Positions 1-5,996 of a DNA stretch of 24,326 bases are shown one piece after another. The position numbers and the translations under genes are program-made. Under the pieces are notes generated by a model. That model saw only the letters and a list, made by a program, of their open reading frames with translations, had not been told where the DNA came from and did no database searches. Positions within the stretch are counted from its first letter, which is position 1. Every line of letters begins with the position of its first letter. Source of the DNA: a virus; the IMG/VR virus record IMGVR_UViG_3300010150_000168, positions 1-24,326 of that record; one strand, given 5' to 3'.

Positions 1-395
1 AAGGCCTTAATATTAACCTAGACCGTGTAAGCCACATGGTAAATGAAATGTGGATGGACGGACCGAACGGATACGGAAAATTAAAAGTATTACCAACCCC
101 GATGGGACAACTTGTTAAAACAATGCTGGAAAGCGGAGTTAAACTTGGTGTTTCATCGCGTGGTTCAGGTAACGTAAACGAAGATAGTAACGTAAGCGAC
201 TTTGAAATTATCACTGTTGATATAGTTGCTCAACCATCTGCTCCAGGCGCATATCCAACGCCAATTTACGAGCATTTGATGAATACCAAAGATGGGTATA
301 AGGCATTTAATATGGCTCGCGAAGTAAAAAACGACACAAAGGCACAGAAGTATTTGAAAGAATCTTTGGTAAACATTATCCAAGGTTTAAAATAA
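1..395 (+). CDS. 21: Prohead core protease, gp21-type, C-terminal part
   Basis: Partial gene: the reading frame (first full codon at base 3) is open from the window edge, so the ATG at 36 is internal. The product matures the T4-type prohead by cutting scaffold and capsid proteins after (L/I)xE. Visible are the GVSSRG motif (bases 147-164), which matches the segment around the catalytic serine of T4 gp21 as I remember it, and downstream a VDIVAQPSAPGA stretch that aligns with VDAVWGPSAPDA in T4. The catalytic histidine, which in T4 lies in an ELNHP motif further upstream, must be outside the window. The gene is followed after 7 bases by the scaffold gene, with AAGGAGA as ribosome site, so the two are very probably co-transcribed. 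Identity is supported by motif and by the 21-22-23 gene order. Confidence 0.92.
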   Translation, partial: GLNINLDRVSHMVNEMWMDGPNGYGKLKVLPTPMGQLVKTMLESGVKLGVSSRGSGNVNEDSNVSDFEIITVDIVAQPSAPGAYPTPIYEHLMNTKDGYKAFNMAREVKNDTKAQKYLKESLVNIIQGLK

Positions 396-402
396 GGAGA
401 AC

Positions 403-1509
403 ATGATGTTGGAAGCACTGAAATCACTTTTTGAGAATAATGTAATTTCTGAAGACATCAAAGCATCGATTGAAGAAGCATGGGCGGATAAGATCACTGA
501 AAACCGTCAGGAAGTAACCGCAGAACTTCGCGAAGAATTTGCTCAAAAATATGACCACGATAAGGCTGTAATGGCTGAAGCAGTGGAAAAAATGGTTGAG
601 GATAGACTTGGTGAAGAGATTACGGAATTTGCTGATGACCGCACAAAACTTGCTGAAGCGAGAGCAAAGTATCATGTAGCAATGCGTGAAAACGCAGACC
701 TACTGAAAAACTTTGTTGTTGCACAATTAGGCAAGGAAGTTTCTGAACTACATGAAGACCAAAAAGCAATGTCAACGAAATTTGGCAAACTTGAGGAATT
801 TGTAGTAGAGGCTTTGGCAAAAGAAATTGCTGAATTCCATGAAGACAAGAAAGATCTTGCAGAGACTAAAGTTCGACTAATTAGAGAGGCTAAGAAGCAT
901 CTTAACACAGTAAAAGAAAAATTCGTTAAAAATGGAGCGAAGGTTGTTGAAAATACTGTTGCAAAAACTCTTACAAAAGAGATTGGGCAACTTAAAGAAG
1001 ACATCGACGTTGCACGTAAAAACGACTTTGGTAGAAAATTGTTTGAAACGTTTGCGGAAGAGTATACTAACTCTTACTTAAATGAGAAATCAGAAACTGC
1101 TAAACTTTTACAAGTTGTTGAAGTGAAAGACAAGCAATTAGCAGAAGCGAAAGCAACTGTTGAGAAAACAACTAAATTAGTTGAATCTAAGGATCTTGAG
1201 TTTAAAAAGGCACAAGAAACTGCAAAAAGAAAAGATGTAATTTCCGAGTTGACTGCTCCACTGAGCAATGAACAAAAAGAGATTATGACAGACTTACTGG
1301 AGTCTGTACAAACTGCTAATATCCAAAAACAGTTTGACAAGTACTTACCGTCAGTAATTGATGGTAACACTCCGGCAAAGAAGAAGGCAACACTTACCGA
1401 GGCGAAAGAAGTAACAGGCAACAAAGAAGAATCTAACGTTAGAAATGGCGCAAGTAATTCTGCAACAGATAATGTCGTAGATATTAGAAGACTTGCAGGA
1501 TTAAAATAA
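403..1509 (+). CDS. 22: Prohead core scaffolding protein, gp22-type
   Basis: A 368-residue protein very rich in Glu, Lys, Ala and Leu, with heptad-like stretches over most of its length (about residues 10-290), as expected for a helical coiled-coil internal scaffold. In T4, gp22 forms the core around which gp23 assembles and is then degraded by gp21; several (L/I)xE-type sites are present. Sequence conservation in this family is low, so the call rests on composition and on position between the protease and the capsid gene. It is longer than T4 gp22 (about 270 residues). The C-terminus turns basic (VVDIRRLAGLK). Two ATGs lie side by side at 403 and 406 after AAGGAGA; either could be used. Confidence 0.87.
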   Translation: MMLEALKSLFENNVISEDIKASIEEAWADKITENRQEVTAELREEFAQKYDHDKAVMAEAVEKMVEDRLGEEITEFADDRTKLAEARAKYHVAMRENADLLKNFVVAQLGKEVSELHEDQKAMSTKFGKLEEFVVEALAKEIAEFHEDKKDLAETKVRLIREAKKHLNTVKEKFVKNGAKVVENTVAKTLTKEIGQLKEDIDVARKNDFGRKLFETFAEEYTNSYLNEKSETAKLLQVVEVKDKQLAEAKATVEKTTKLVESKDLEFKKAQETAKRKDVISELTAPLSNEQKEIMTDLLESVQTANIQKQFDKYLPSVIDGNTPAKKKATLTEAKEVTGNKEESNVRNGASNSATDNVVDIRRLAGLK

Positions 1510-1519
1510 GGAGAAATCA

Positions 1520-2683
1520 ATGTCAGAACTATTAGAAAGTAGATGGCAGGAAACTAAGAGCGCATTACTTGAAGGCCTACAAGGCAATAAGAAGTCTGTT
1601 ATGTCTGCTACGCTTGACAACACCAAGAAGTACTTGGCTGAGTCGGCTACAGCAGGAGCAACTTCTGCGGGTAATGTTGCAACTTTAAATAGAGTTATCC
1701 TACCAGTAATAAGAAGGGTCATGCCTACAGTGATCGCTAACGAAATCGTTGGTGTTCAACCTATGACAGGACCAGTGGGTCAAATCCACACATTAAGAGT
1801 TCGTTACTCAGACACATTAGATGATGTGACTGCAGGCGAAGAGGCTCTATCACCGTTCAAGATTGGCTTAGGCTATTCAGGTGGTGGATCTACTGATAAG
1901 GCATCTGCTACAGCGGCACTTGAAGGTGAAGCAGGTAAGAGATTGTCAATTCAGATCTTAAAACAAACAGTCGAAGCGAAGACACGTAAATTGTCAGCAC
2001 GTTGGACTTTTGAGTCTGCACAAGACGCACAAGCACAACAAGGCATTGACGTAGAAGCGGAAATTATGGCGGCTTTAGCACAAGAAATTACTGCTGAAAT
2101 CGATCAAGAAGTTCTTGCTTCATTACGTAACTTGGCTGGAACTGCTGAATCAGATGTACAGTACGATCAAACTGCTGTATCAGGAACTGCTACATTCGTC
2201 GGTGACGAACATGCGGCACTTGCTGTAATGATTAACAGAGCGGCTAATAAAATCGCACAGCGTACAAGACGTGGCGCAGGTAACTTTGCAGTGGTATCAC
2301 CGCATACGTTAACTGTACTTCAGTCTGCTACAACTTCAGCGTTTGCAAGAACAACTGAAGGTACATTCGAAGCACCTACTAACACTAAACTTGTTGGTAC
2401 ACTAAACGGCGCAATGAAAGTATACGTAGACGCATATGCAACAGACGCAACAGACGTACTTGTTGGTTACAAAGGAACATCAGAAGCAGACGCGGCGGCA
2501 TTCTATTGCCCATACATTCCGCTAATGTCTTCAGGCGTTGTTTTAGATCCAACTTCGTTCGAGCCTGTAGTTTCATTCATGACAAGATACGGTTATGTAG
2601 AGTTAAACAACACTGCATCATCTCTTGGTAATGCGGCAGACTACTTGGCACGTGTGAGCGTTGCTGGTGTAACATTTAGTTAA
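1520..2683 (+). CDS. 23: Major capsid protein gp23
   Basis: The 387-residue HK97-fold shell protein of T4-like heads. The diagnostic segment is near residues 72-92, where EIVGVQPMTGPVGQI corresponds to the DICGVQPMSGPTGQV region of T4 gp23. A gp21 cleavage site of the (L/I)xE type is present at Leu39-Ala40-Glu41, followed by Ser42, which would release a 41-residue charged propeptide. The precursor is clearly shorter than T4 gp23 (521 residues), so one or more surface insertions are probably absent. The start has a good GGAG ribosome site 10 bases after the gp22 stop. A strong intrinsic terminator follows the stop, as expected for the most highly expressed late gene. Confidence 0.97.
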   Translation: MSELLESRWQETKSALLEGLQGNKKSVMSATLDNTKKYLAESATAGATSAGNVATLNRVILPVIRRVMPTVIANEIVGVQPMTGPVGQIHTLRVRYSDTLDDVTAGEEALSPFKIGLGYSGGGSTDKASATAALEGEAGKRLSIQILKQTVEAKTRKLSARWTFESAQDAQAQQGIDVEAEIMAALAQEITAEIDQEVLASLRNLAGTAESDVQYDQTAVSGTATFVGDEHAALAVMINRAANKIAQRTRRGAGNFAVVSPHTLTVLQSATTSAFARTTEGTFEAPTNTKLVGTLNGAMKVYVDAYATDATDVLVGYKGTSEADAAAFYCPYIPLMSSGVVLDPTSFEPVVSFMTRYGYVELNNTASSLGNAADYLARVSVAGVTFS

Positions 2684-2704
2684 TTCTTAGAATTAATTTT
2701 ATTG

Positions 2705-2735
2705 AAAAGGGCGGTGGCAACACTGCCCTTTTTTT
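2705..2735 (+). terminator. Intrinsic terminator after gp23
   Basis: Bases 2706-2716 (AAAGGGCGGTG) pair with 2721-2731 (CACTGCCCTTT) through 11 pairs, one of them G-U, around a GCAA tetraloop; 2705/2732 can add a twelfth pair. A run of T follows to 2735. This is a textbook Rho-independent terminator, 22 bases after the gp23 stop. Confidence 0.93.
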
Positions 2736-2773
2736 ATGGCTATTCAAAATATATATTTTGGTAAACTTACTTC

Positions 2774-2802
2774 TTGCATTTTCCTACAAAGAGTGTTATA
2801 TT
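2774..2802 (+). promoter_or_regulatory. Sigma70-like extended -10 promoter for the RNA gene
   Basis: TTGCAT (2774-2779), 17 bases, then TATATT (2797-2802) preceded by TG at 2794-2795, which is an extended -10. The -35 box is weak (TTG only), the -10 and TGn are good. It lies just behind the gp23 terminator and is unlike the late promoters elsewhere in the window, so it may be read by unmodified host RNA polymerase. Predicted start near 2809. Confidence 0.6.
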
Positions 2803-2808
2803 AATAAC

Positions 2809-3052
2809 ATAGCAACAAAAAACTAATTACTTTTTGTTTATAGTGCAAGGAAGAGGCCTTTACCAGAAGGGTCGAACTTGACTGTCCAGGGGTGGTACCC
2901 AGGCTTGGTAGTAGAAATACGCTGAGTCACATCGCACTAACCCGCGGGGATAGGTTGTACGGTTTAGGAATGGTATTCCGGTCCGTGCTTGTAGGTGTAC
3001 CCAAGTCCTACCTATTATGCTTATACTAAAAGGCTCTTCGGAGTCTTTTTTT
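2809..3052 (+). ncRNA. Putative structured non-coding RNA of about 240 nt
   Basis: This stretch has no credible protein gene but has a promoter at one end and an intrinsic terminator at the other. It is visibly richer in G and C than the surroundings and folds well by eye: hairpin 2814-2821/2831-2838; a long-range helix TAGTGC 2841-2846 with GCACTA 2934-2939 closing a first domain that holds TGACT 2879-2883/AGTCA 2925-2929, GGGT 2890-2893/ACCC 2897-2900 and a GTA-GAAA-TAC tetraloop hairpin at 2911-2920; then a second domain closed by GATAGGT 2949-2955/ACCTATT 3010-3016 and containing GTACGG 2957-2962/CCGTGC 2983-2988 capped by GGAAT 2967-2971/ATTCC 2975-2979. An alternative helix GTAGG 2991-2995/CCTAC 3007-3011 competes with the closing stem. 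I do not recognise it as tRNA, tmRNA, RNase P RNA or a known riboswitch. Function unknown. Confidence 0.68.
3028..3052 (+). terminator. Intrinsic terminator of the RNA gene
   Basis: AAAAGGCTC (3028-3036) pairs with GAGTCTTTT (3041-3049) around a UUCG tetraloop, nine pairs with one G-U, followed by T to 3052. It ends 16 bases before the next ATG and so separates the RNA gene from the following coding unit. Confidence 0.9.
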
Positions 3053-3055
3053 ATG

Positions 3056-3063
3056 ACTAAATA
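3056..3063 (+). promoter_or_regulatory. T4-type late promoter, leaderless geometry
   Basis: ACTAAATA, a variant of the T4 late box TATAAATA. In T4 the last A of the box is -6, which here puts +1 exactly at the A of the ATG at 3069. No ribosome site lies ahead of that ATG. Confidence 0.5.
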
Positions 3064-3068
3064 TTTGT

Positions 3069-3488
3069 ATGAAGGACGAGTACACAACGGTCTTTTATGA
3101 CCTTGTCCAAGAGACACAGTCCACTACAGGGTACGAACTTCCCTTAGAAGTTGAAGCGTATGTAGTAATGCTCCTTGCAGATAAGTTAGATAAACCAAAT
3201 TTCCTTCCTGAAAAATCATTTGCAGAAGCGTACTTGTCATTAAAACAGCCTTACAGACTGTCAGCAAAAGAACTGGGCGATACATGTCTTTTTGTTACAG
3301 GTGTATTTCCTGAATATGGATTGAGTATTGATTACTATTCTAATATAGGTAAAAGCAGTTATAGTATTGCTACAACAAATCTTGATATTGAAATATTTGA
3401 ATTATTATCAACAAAATTTGATTTTGTACGTGAATTTATCAATATAGCAACAAAGCCGAAATATTCTCCAGTTCTGTCTATTAGATAA
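3069..3488 (+). CDS. Uncharacterised conserved protein with LGDTxLFVTGxFPE motif
   Basis: 139 residues, predicted soluble, mixed helix and strand, no signal peptide or membrane segment. The segment ELGDTCLFVTGVFPEYG (from about residue 72), followed by DYYSNIGKSSYS, resembles from memory a family of uncharacterised proteins found in various bacteria and marine T4-like phages. The role is unknown; being in the late block suggests a virion or assembly part, but that is inference. The frame closes at TGA 3054-3056 and the first ATG is 3069, so this start is the only usual one, yet it has no Shine-Dalgarno sequence. The stop codon overlaps the next late promoter. Confidence 0.8.
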   Translation: MKDEYTTVFYDLVQETQSTTGYELPLEVEAYVVMLLADKLDKPNFLPEKSFAEAYLSLKQPYRLSAKELGDTCLFVTGVFPEYGLSIDYYSNIGKSSYSIATTNLDIEIFELLSTKFDFVREFINIATKPKYSPVLSIR

Positions 3489-3491
3489 ATA
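3484..3491 (+). promoter_or_regulatory. T4-type late promoter
   Basis: GATAAATA followed by CTTGT. It overlaps the stop codon of the preceding gene (TAA 3486-3488). Predicted +1 near 3497, giving a leader of about 92 nt before the ATG at 3589. Confidence 0.68.
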
Positions 3492-3496
3492 CTTGT

Positions 3497-3588
3497 GTCA
3501 GATAGTGTGCCGCAAGGCGGACTTATGCAGAATACCAACTGCGTACCGGATAGAACCCGGATAGGACTACTTTATAGGAGAAAACAAA
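3497..3588 (+). promoter_or_regulatory. Structured 5' leader of the 149-aa gene
   Basis: Three consecutive hairpins are visible: TGCC-GCAA-GGCG at 3508-3519 with a GNRA loop; TATGCAG 3524-3530 with CTGCGTA 3539-3545, seven pairs around an eight-base loop; and CCGG 3546-3549 with CCGG 3557-3560. GATAG occurs three times (3501, 3549, 3560). The unpaired tail holds the ribosome site TAGGAG (3575-3580). It may stabilise the message or regulate translation; no known riboswitch was recognised. Confidence 0.5.
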
Positions 3589-4038
3589 ATGGGAAGACCA
3601 ATTAATAAAAAGTTTTTCGGAGTACCTACAGCAGGTGGCAACGAAATCAAAGTTGACTTTCATAACGGCTCTGCTGTTACTGAAGGTTATATTGTTAAGC
3701 AATTAGGATCTAAGAAGTTTCGTGTAGCGGCTATCGGTACACCAGGAACGAAGTACGATCGTTTCTTAACAACAGGTAAATTAGCATCTGCACTTACTGG
3801 TACAGAAATGGCGATCACTGTAAAAGGTGATGACGCAGAAACTTATCAAGTTTCTAAAATTTCTGGACGTAAAGCAACAATCATTGCACCAGATGGTACA
3901 GGCTCAAATGCATTAAGCGGAACATCAATTGCTTGGAACTTTAGTACTGCAAACAATGACAGTGCTGTTCAGTTTGAAGAAGCGGGTGACGACGATACAT
4001 TAGTCGGCACTGATGATGACGATTTCACTAACGCATAA
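3589..4038 (+). CDS. Probable virion protein, MGRPINKKFFG family
   Basis: 149 residues. The N-terminus MGRPINKKFFG is of a type I remember from small structural proteins of marine T4-like phages; the body is predicted beta-rich with many Gly, Thr and Ser, and the last about 20 residues are strongly acidic with DDD and DDDD runs. No enzyme motif, signal peptide or membrane segment. It has its own late promoter and a long foldable leader, which implies high late expression. TAGGAG with 8-base spacing supports this start. Capsid decoration or a tail part are both possible; the exact role is not known. Confidence 0.78.
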   Translation: MGRPINKKFFGVPTAGGNEIKVDFHNGSAVTEGYIVKQLGSKKFRVAAIGTPGTKYDRFLTTGKLASALTGTEMAITVKGDDAETYQVSKISGRKATIIAPDGTGSNALSGTSIAWNFSTANNDSAVQFEEAGDDDTLVGTDDDDFTNA

Positions 4039-4049
4039 AGAATAAACGT

Positions 4050-4071
4050 TGTAGGGGAGAAATCCCCTACA
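4050..4071 (+). terminator. Strong intergenic hairpin, possible weak terminator
   Basis: GTAGGGGA (4051-4058) and TCCCCTAC (4063-4070) pair perfectly around a GAAA tetraloop; 4050/4071 add a ninth pair. Only TTTT follows, interrupted by ATAC, so termination would be partial. It could instead be an mRNA-stabilising or processing hairpin between the 149-aa and 325-aa genes. Confidence 0.6.
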
Positions 4072-4089
4072 TACTTTTAAGGAATTGTA

Positions 4090-5067
4090 ATGTCAAAATA
4101 TGTAAGTGTACCAAATGGTGATTATACAGTAAAAACGCAAAGTGGTGGGACTATACGTCTTGACACAGGCTCAGGTGCTGGCGAAACAAGAGTTACAGGT
4201 GACCTTGTTATTGAAGGTAACACTGTAAACGTAAGTACTGTAAATTTAGAAATTTCAGATAATATTATTGAACTTAACAAAGGCGAAACAGGTGCTGGAG
4301 TAGGTGAAGGAACATCTGGTATTAGAATTGACAGAGGTACAAAAGAAGATGCATTATTTTTAATTGACGAAACAATTGAACATGTAAATCCAAACGCACC
4401 AGCAACAGAAGTGTTTGGTACATTTGTATTTAGAGATGCAGTTGGAAACAACTTAGGAATTAGAGCGCCAAGTATTCAAACAGGCGGCAGTAGTTTATAT
4501 CTTGACACAAATGGTGAAACAGTTAAAATAGTTGGTTCAGCAGTAACATATAGTAACAGCATTATTAACAATGACGATGATCATGCACTTACAAATAAAT
4601 TATATGTTGATCAAGTTATTGATGCAACACTAAACGATTTAGCAATTAGAAAAATTGCAGACGGTAATACGCAAGTAGAAGCAACAGACGCTTCTGATAT
4701 TAGCGGACAAAGTAGAGTTGACTTTATGATGGATAGTTCCATTGTATCAACATTCTTTCCAGACAGAATTGAATTAAATGATGTACGAATTAAAGACCAA
4801 ACTATATCAGGAACAGTTAGTAATGGTGATTTAATACTTGAAGCACCAGGCACAGGTACTGTAAGAGTTAAAGATGTTTTAAATATTGCAACAACACCAG
4901 GAACTGATGATGTTGCTGTTGATCCGTTAGCACCAGCAGACGGAGTAAGTCTTTATTCTAAGTCAGAAGGCCCAGGCAATACAGGCGTATATTACGTAAA
5001 TACAAATAACGAACGAGACGAATTAATTAGTAGAAATAGAGCCCTTATGTTTGGGTATCTATTGTAA
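4090..5067 (+). CDS. Fibre-like virion protein
   Basis: 325 residues, beta-rich and repetitive. The N-terminal third contains a segment of the type GNTVNVSTVNLEISDNIIEL followed by GxGTSGIRIDRG (about residues 44-85), which I recall as recurrent in tail-fibre and structural proteins of marine myoviruses. The middle carries NDDDHALTNKLYVDQVID, resembling connecting segments of phage fibres, and the C-terminal part resembles the 'GTGTVRVKDV' beta repeats of the 951-aa and 1236-aa fibres. No late box is seen directly upstream, so it probably depends on readthrough of the 4050 hairpin. AAGGA precedes the ATG. Function as a fibre or baseplate-attached protein is inference. Confidence 0.78.
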   Translation: MSKYVSVPNGDYTVKTQSGGTIRLDTGSGAGETRVTGDLVIEGNTVNVSTVNLEISDNIIELNKGETGAGVGEGTSGIRIDRGTKEDALFLIDETIEHVNPNAPATEVFGTFVFRDAVGNNLGIRAPSIQTGGSSLYLDTNGETVKIVGSAVTYSNSIINNDDDHALTNKLYVDQVIDATLNDLAIRKIADGNTQVEATDASDISGQSRVDFMMDSSIVSTFFPDRIELNDVRIKDQTISGTVSNGDLILEAPGTGTVRVKDVLNIATTPGTDDVAVDPLAPADGVSLYSKSEGPGNTGVYYVNTNNERDELISRNRALMFGYLL

Positions 5068-5068
5068 G

Positions 5069-5076
5069 GATAAATA
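5069..5076 (+). promoter_or_regulatory. T4-type late promoter, leaderless geometry
   Basis: GATAAATA followed by TTAGC and then the ATG at 5082, so the T4 late geometry puts +1 on the A of the ATG. The TAAGGA (5065-5070) that could serve as ribosome site for readthrough transcripts overlaps the promoter and would be absent from the promoter's own transcript. Confidence 0.62.
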
Positions 5077-5081
5077 TTAGC

Positions 5082-5438
5082 ATGGCATTAGCAAACATAT
5101 TAATTGACAATACACAAAAAGCAATAGTTACTGTACCAGCAAGTACTCAGTATGCTATCTTAACTTTAGTGGTTTGTAACACAGCGGCAGAAGACCTAAG
5201 TGGAGCAAACGATGCAACTTTTGATTTATACATTGTTCCAGCAGTTGCTAATCCAAGCGGCACAGGATCAATTGCAGTAGGTGCTCAAACACAGATTGCA
5301 AAAAGAGTAAGAGTAGCAGGTTCAGACACATTTACGTTTGACACAGAGAAGATGGTATTAGCCGCTGGTGATAGAATTATATTAGAAGGACAAGCACCTT
5401 ATAATCTATCAGCAACAGTAAGTTACTTGGAAGTGTAA
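5082..5438 (+). CDS. Small beta-sandwich-like virion protein
   Basis: 118 residues, almost entirely alternating hydrophobic strands and Gly/Asp/Asn turns, suggesting a compact beta-sandwich. It ends in NLSATVSYLEV, comparable with DAVMSYVEIV at the end of the 109-aa protein at 12716; both also have a central 'KMVLAAGDRIIL / GEKIIIAADNTI' strand pair, so the two are probably distant paralogues. The stop overlaps the next start by one base (TAATG at 5436-5440), indicating translational coupling. No catalytic motif. A fibre-associated or tail-decorating role is inferred only from position ahead of the large fibre genes. Confidence 0.75.
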   Translation: MALANILIDNTQKAIVTVPASTQYAILTLVVCNTAAEDLSGANDATFDLYIVPAVANPSGTGSIAVGAQTQIAKRVRVAGSDTFTFDTEKMVLAAGDRIILEGQAPYNLSATVSYLEV

Positions 5439-5965
5439 TGAAATTTCTTAAAGCACAAACAACTAATAATAGAGGAATCGACAGAGGTGTTGGTATTTTT
5501 TATAATACTGATCAAACTGTTGATATCAGATCCAAAAGTGCTTTGAAAGTTCCAGTAGGTGCAGACGCAGATCGTCCAGCATATCCAGCATTAGGTCAAA
5601 TGAGATTTAACACTACAAACAACAGTGTTGAATTTTATGATAATGGTGTTTGGAAAGAGATTAGACTTAAAGAACCAACACCAATTACACAACAAAGTTT
5701 AGGCACAGGAGACGGTACTGAAACTGTGTTTGGGCCTCTTAACGCTAACGACACGTCTTATCCAGTACCAGCAACAGCACAGAGTGCATTAGTAATTGTA
5801 GAAAACGTTTTACAGTTATCCGTAACAAACTACACATTAGAACAAAGTTCAAGTGGTAACCTTGCAGGACCAAATGCACCATATGCAGACGGTTATTACA
5901 TCAAATTCCTTTCAGCAATACCAAACGGCAAAGCCGTAACAGTCCTACATAACTTCGACAAGTAA
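5438..5965 (+). CDS. Fibre-associated protein with 'ADRP..G.MRFNT' module
   Basis: 175 residues in two parts. Residues about 35-78 contain the module ADRPAYPALGQMRFNT then VEFYDNGVW, which recurs near the C-termini of the 951-aa and 1236-aa fibres and is common in phage tail fibres. Residues about 85-175 form a second beta domain beginning SLGTGDGTETVFG and ending in VTVLHNFDK, similar to short domains of marine phage structural proteins I recall. It starts inside the TAATG overlap with the preceding gene and is therefore translated with it. Probably a short fibre or adaptor; the role is not shown by sequence alone. Confidence 0.76.
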   Translation: MKFLKAQTTNNRGIDRGVGIFYNTDQTVDIRSKSALKVPVGADADRPAYPALGQMRFNTTNNSVEFYDNGVWKEIRLKEPTPITQQSLGTGDGTETVFGPLNANDTSYPVPATAQSALVIVENVLQLSVTNYTLEQSSSGNLAGPNAPYADGYYIKFLSAIPNGKAVTVLHNFDK

Positions 5966-5969
5966 ATCC

Positions 5970-5977
5970 AATAAATA
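5970..5977 (+). promoter_or_regulatory. T4-type late promoter
   Basis: AATAAATA followed by TAGTT; predicted +1 at about 5983, so the leader would be only about 14 nt and begin directly with AAGGAG, the ribosome site for the ATG at 5997. Confidence 0.6.
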
Positions 5978-5996
5978 TAGTTAAGGAGTATTAACT

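Noticed and set aside
1-395. ATG at 36 as the true start of the first gene
   Set aside because: The frame is open to the left edge and the residues before Met align with the gp21 family, so the gene begins outside the window.
2809-3052. tRNA or tmRNA in the intergenic region
   Set aside because: No acceptor stem with a 3' CCA-type end, no T-loop in the right setting and no tag reading frame were found.
3053-3100. Alternative ATG at 3053 opening a 15-codon frame
   Set aside because: Ends at TGA 3098-3100 in another frame than the 139-aa gene and its ATG lies within the late-promoter region, so it would not be on that transcript.
2860-3117. 85-codon minus-strand open frame across the intergenic RNA region
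   Set aside because: No ribosome site, no family resemblance, overlaps a terminator and the start of the next gene; it is explained by the GC-richer RNA region.
4122-4451. 109-codon minus-strand open frame, and other minus-strand frames inside fibre genes
   Set aside because: Complement of repetitive Thr/Ser/Gly-rich coding sequence; hydrophobic low-complexity translations, no ribosome sites, wholly inside clear + strand genes.
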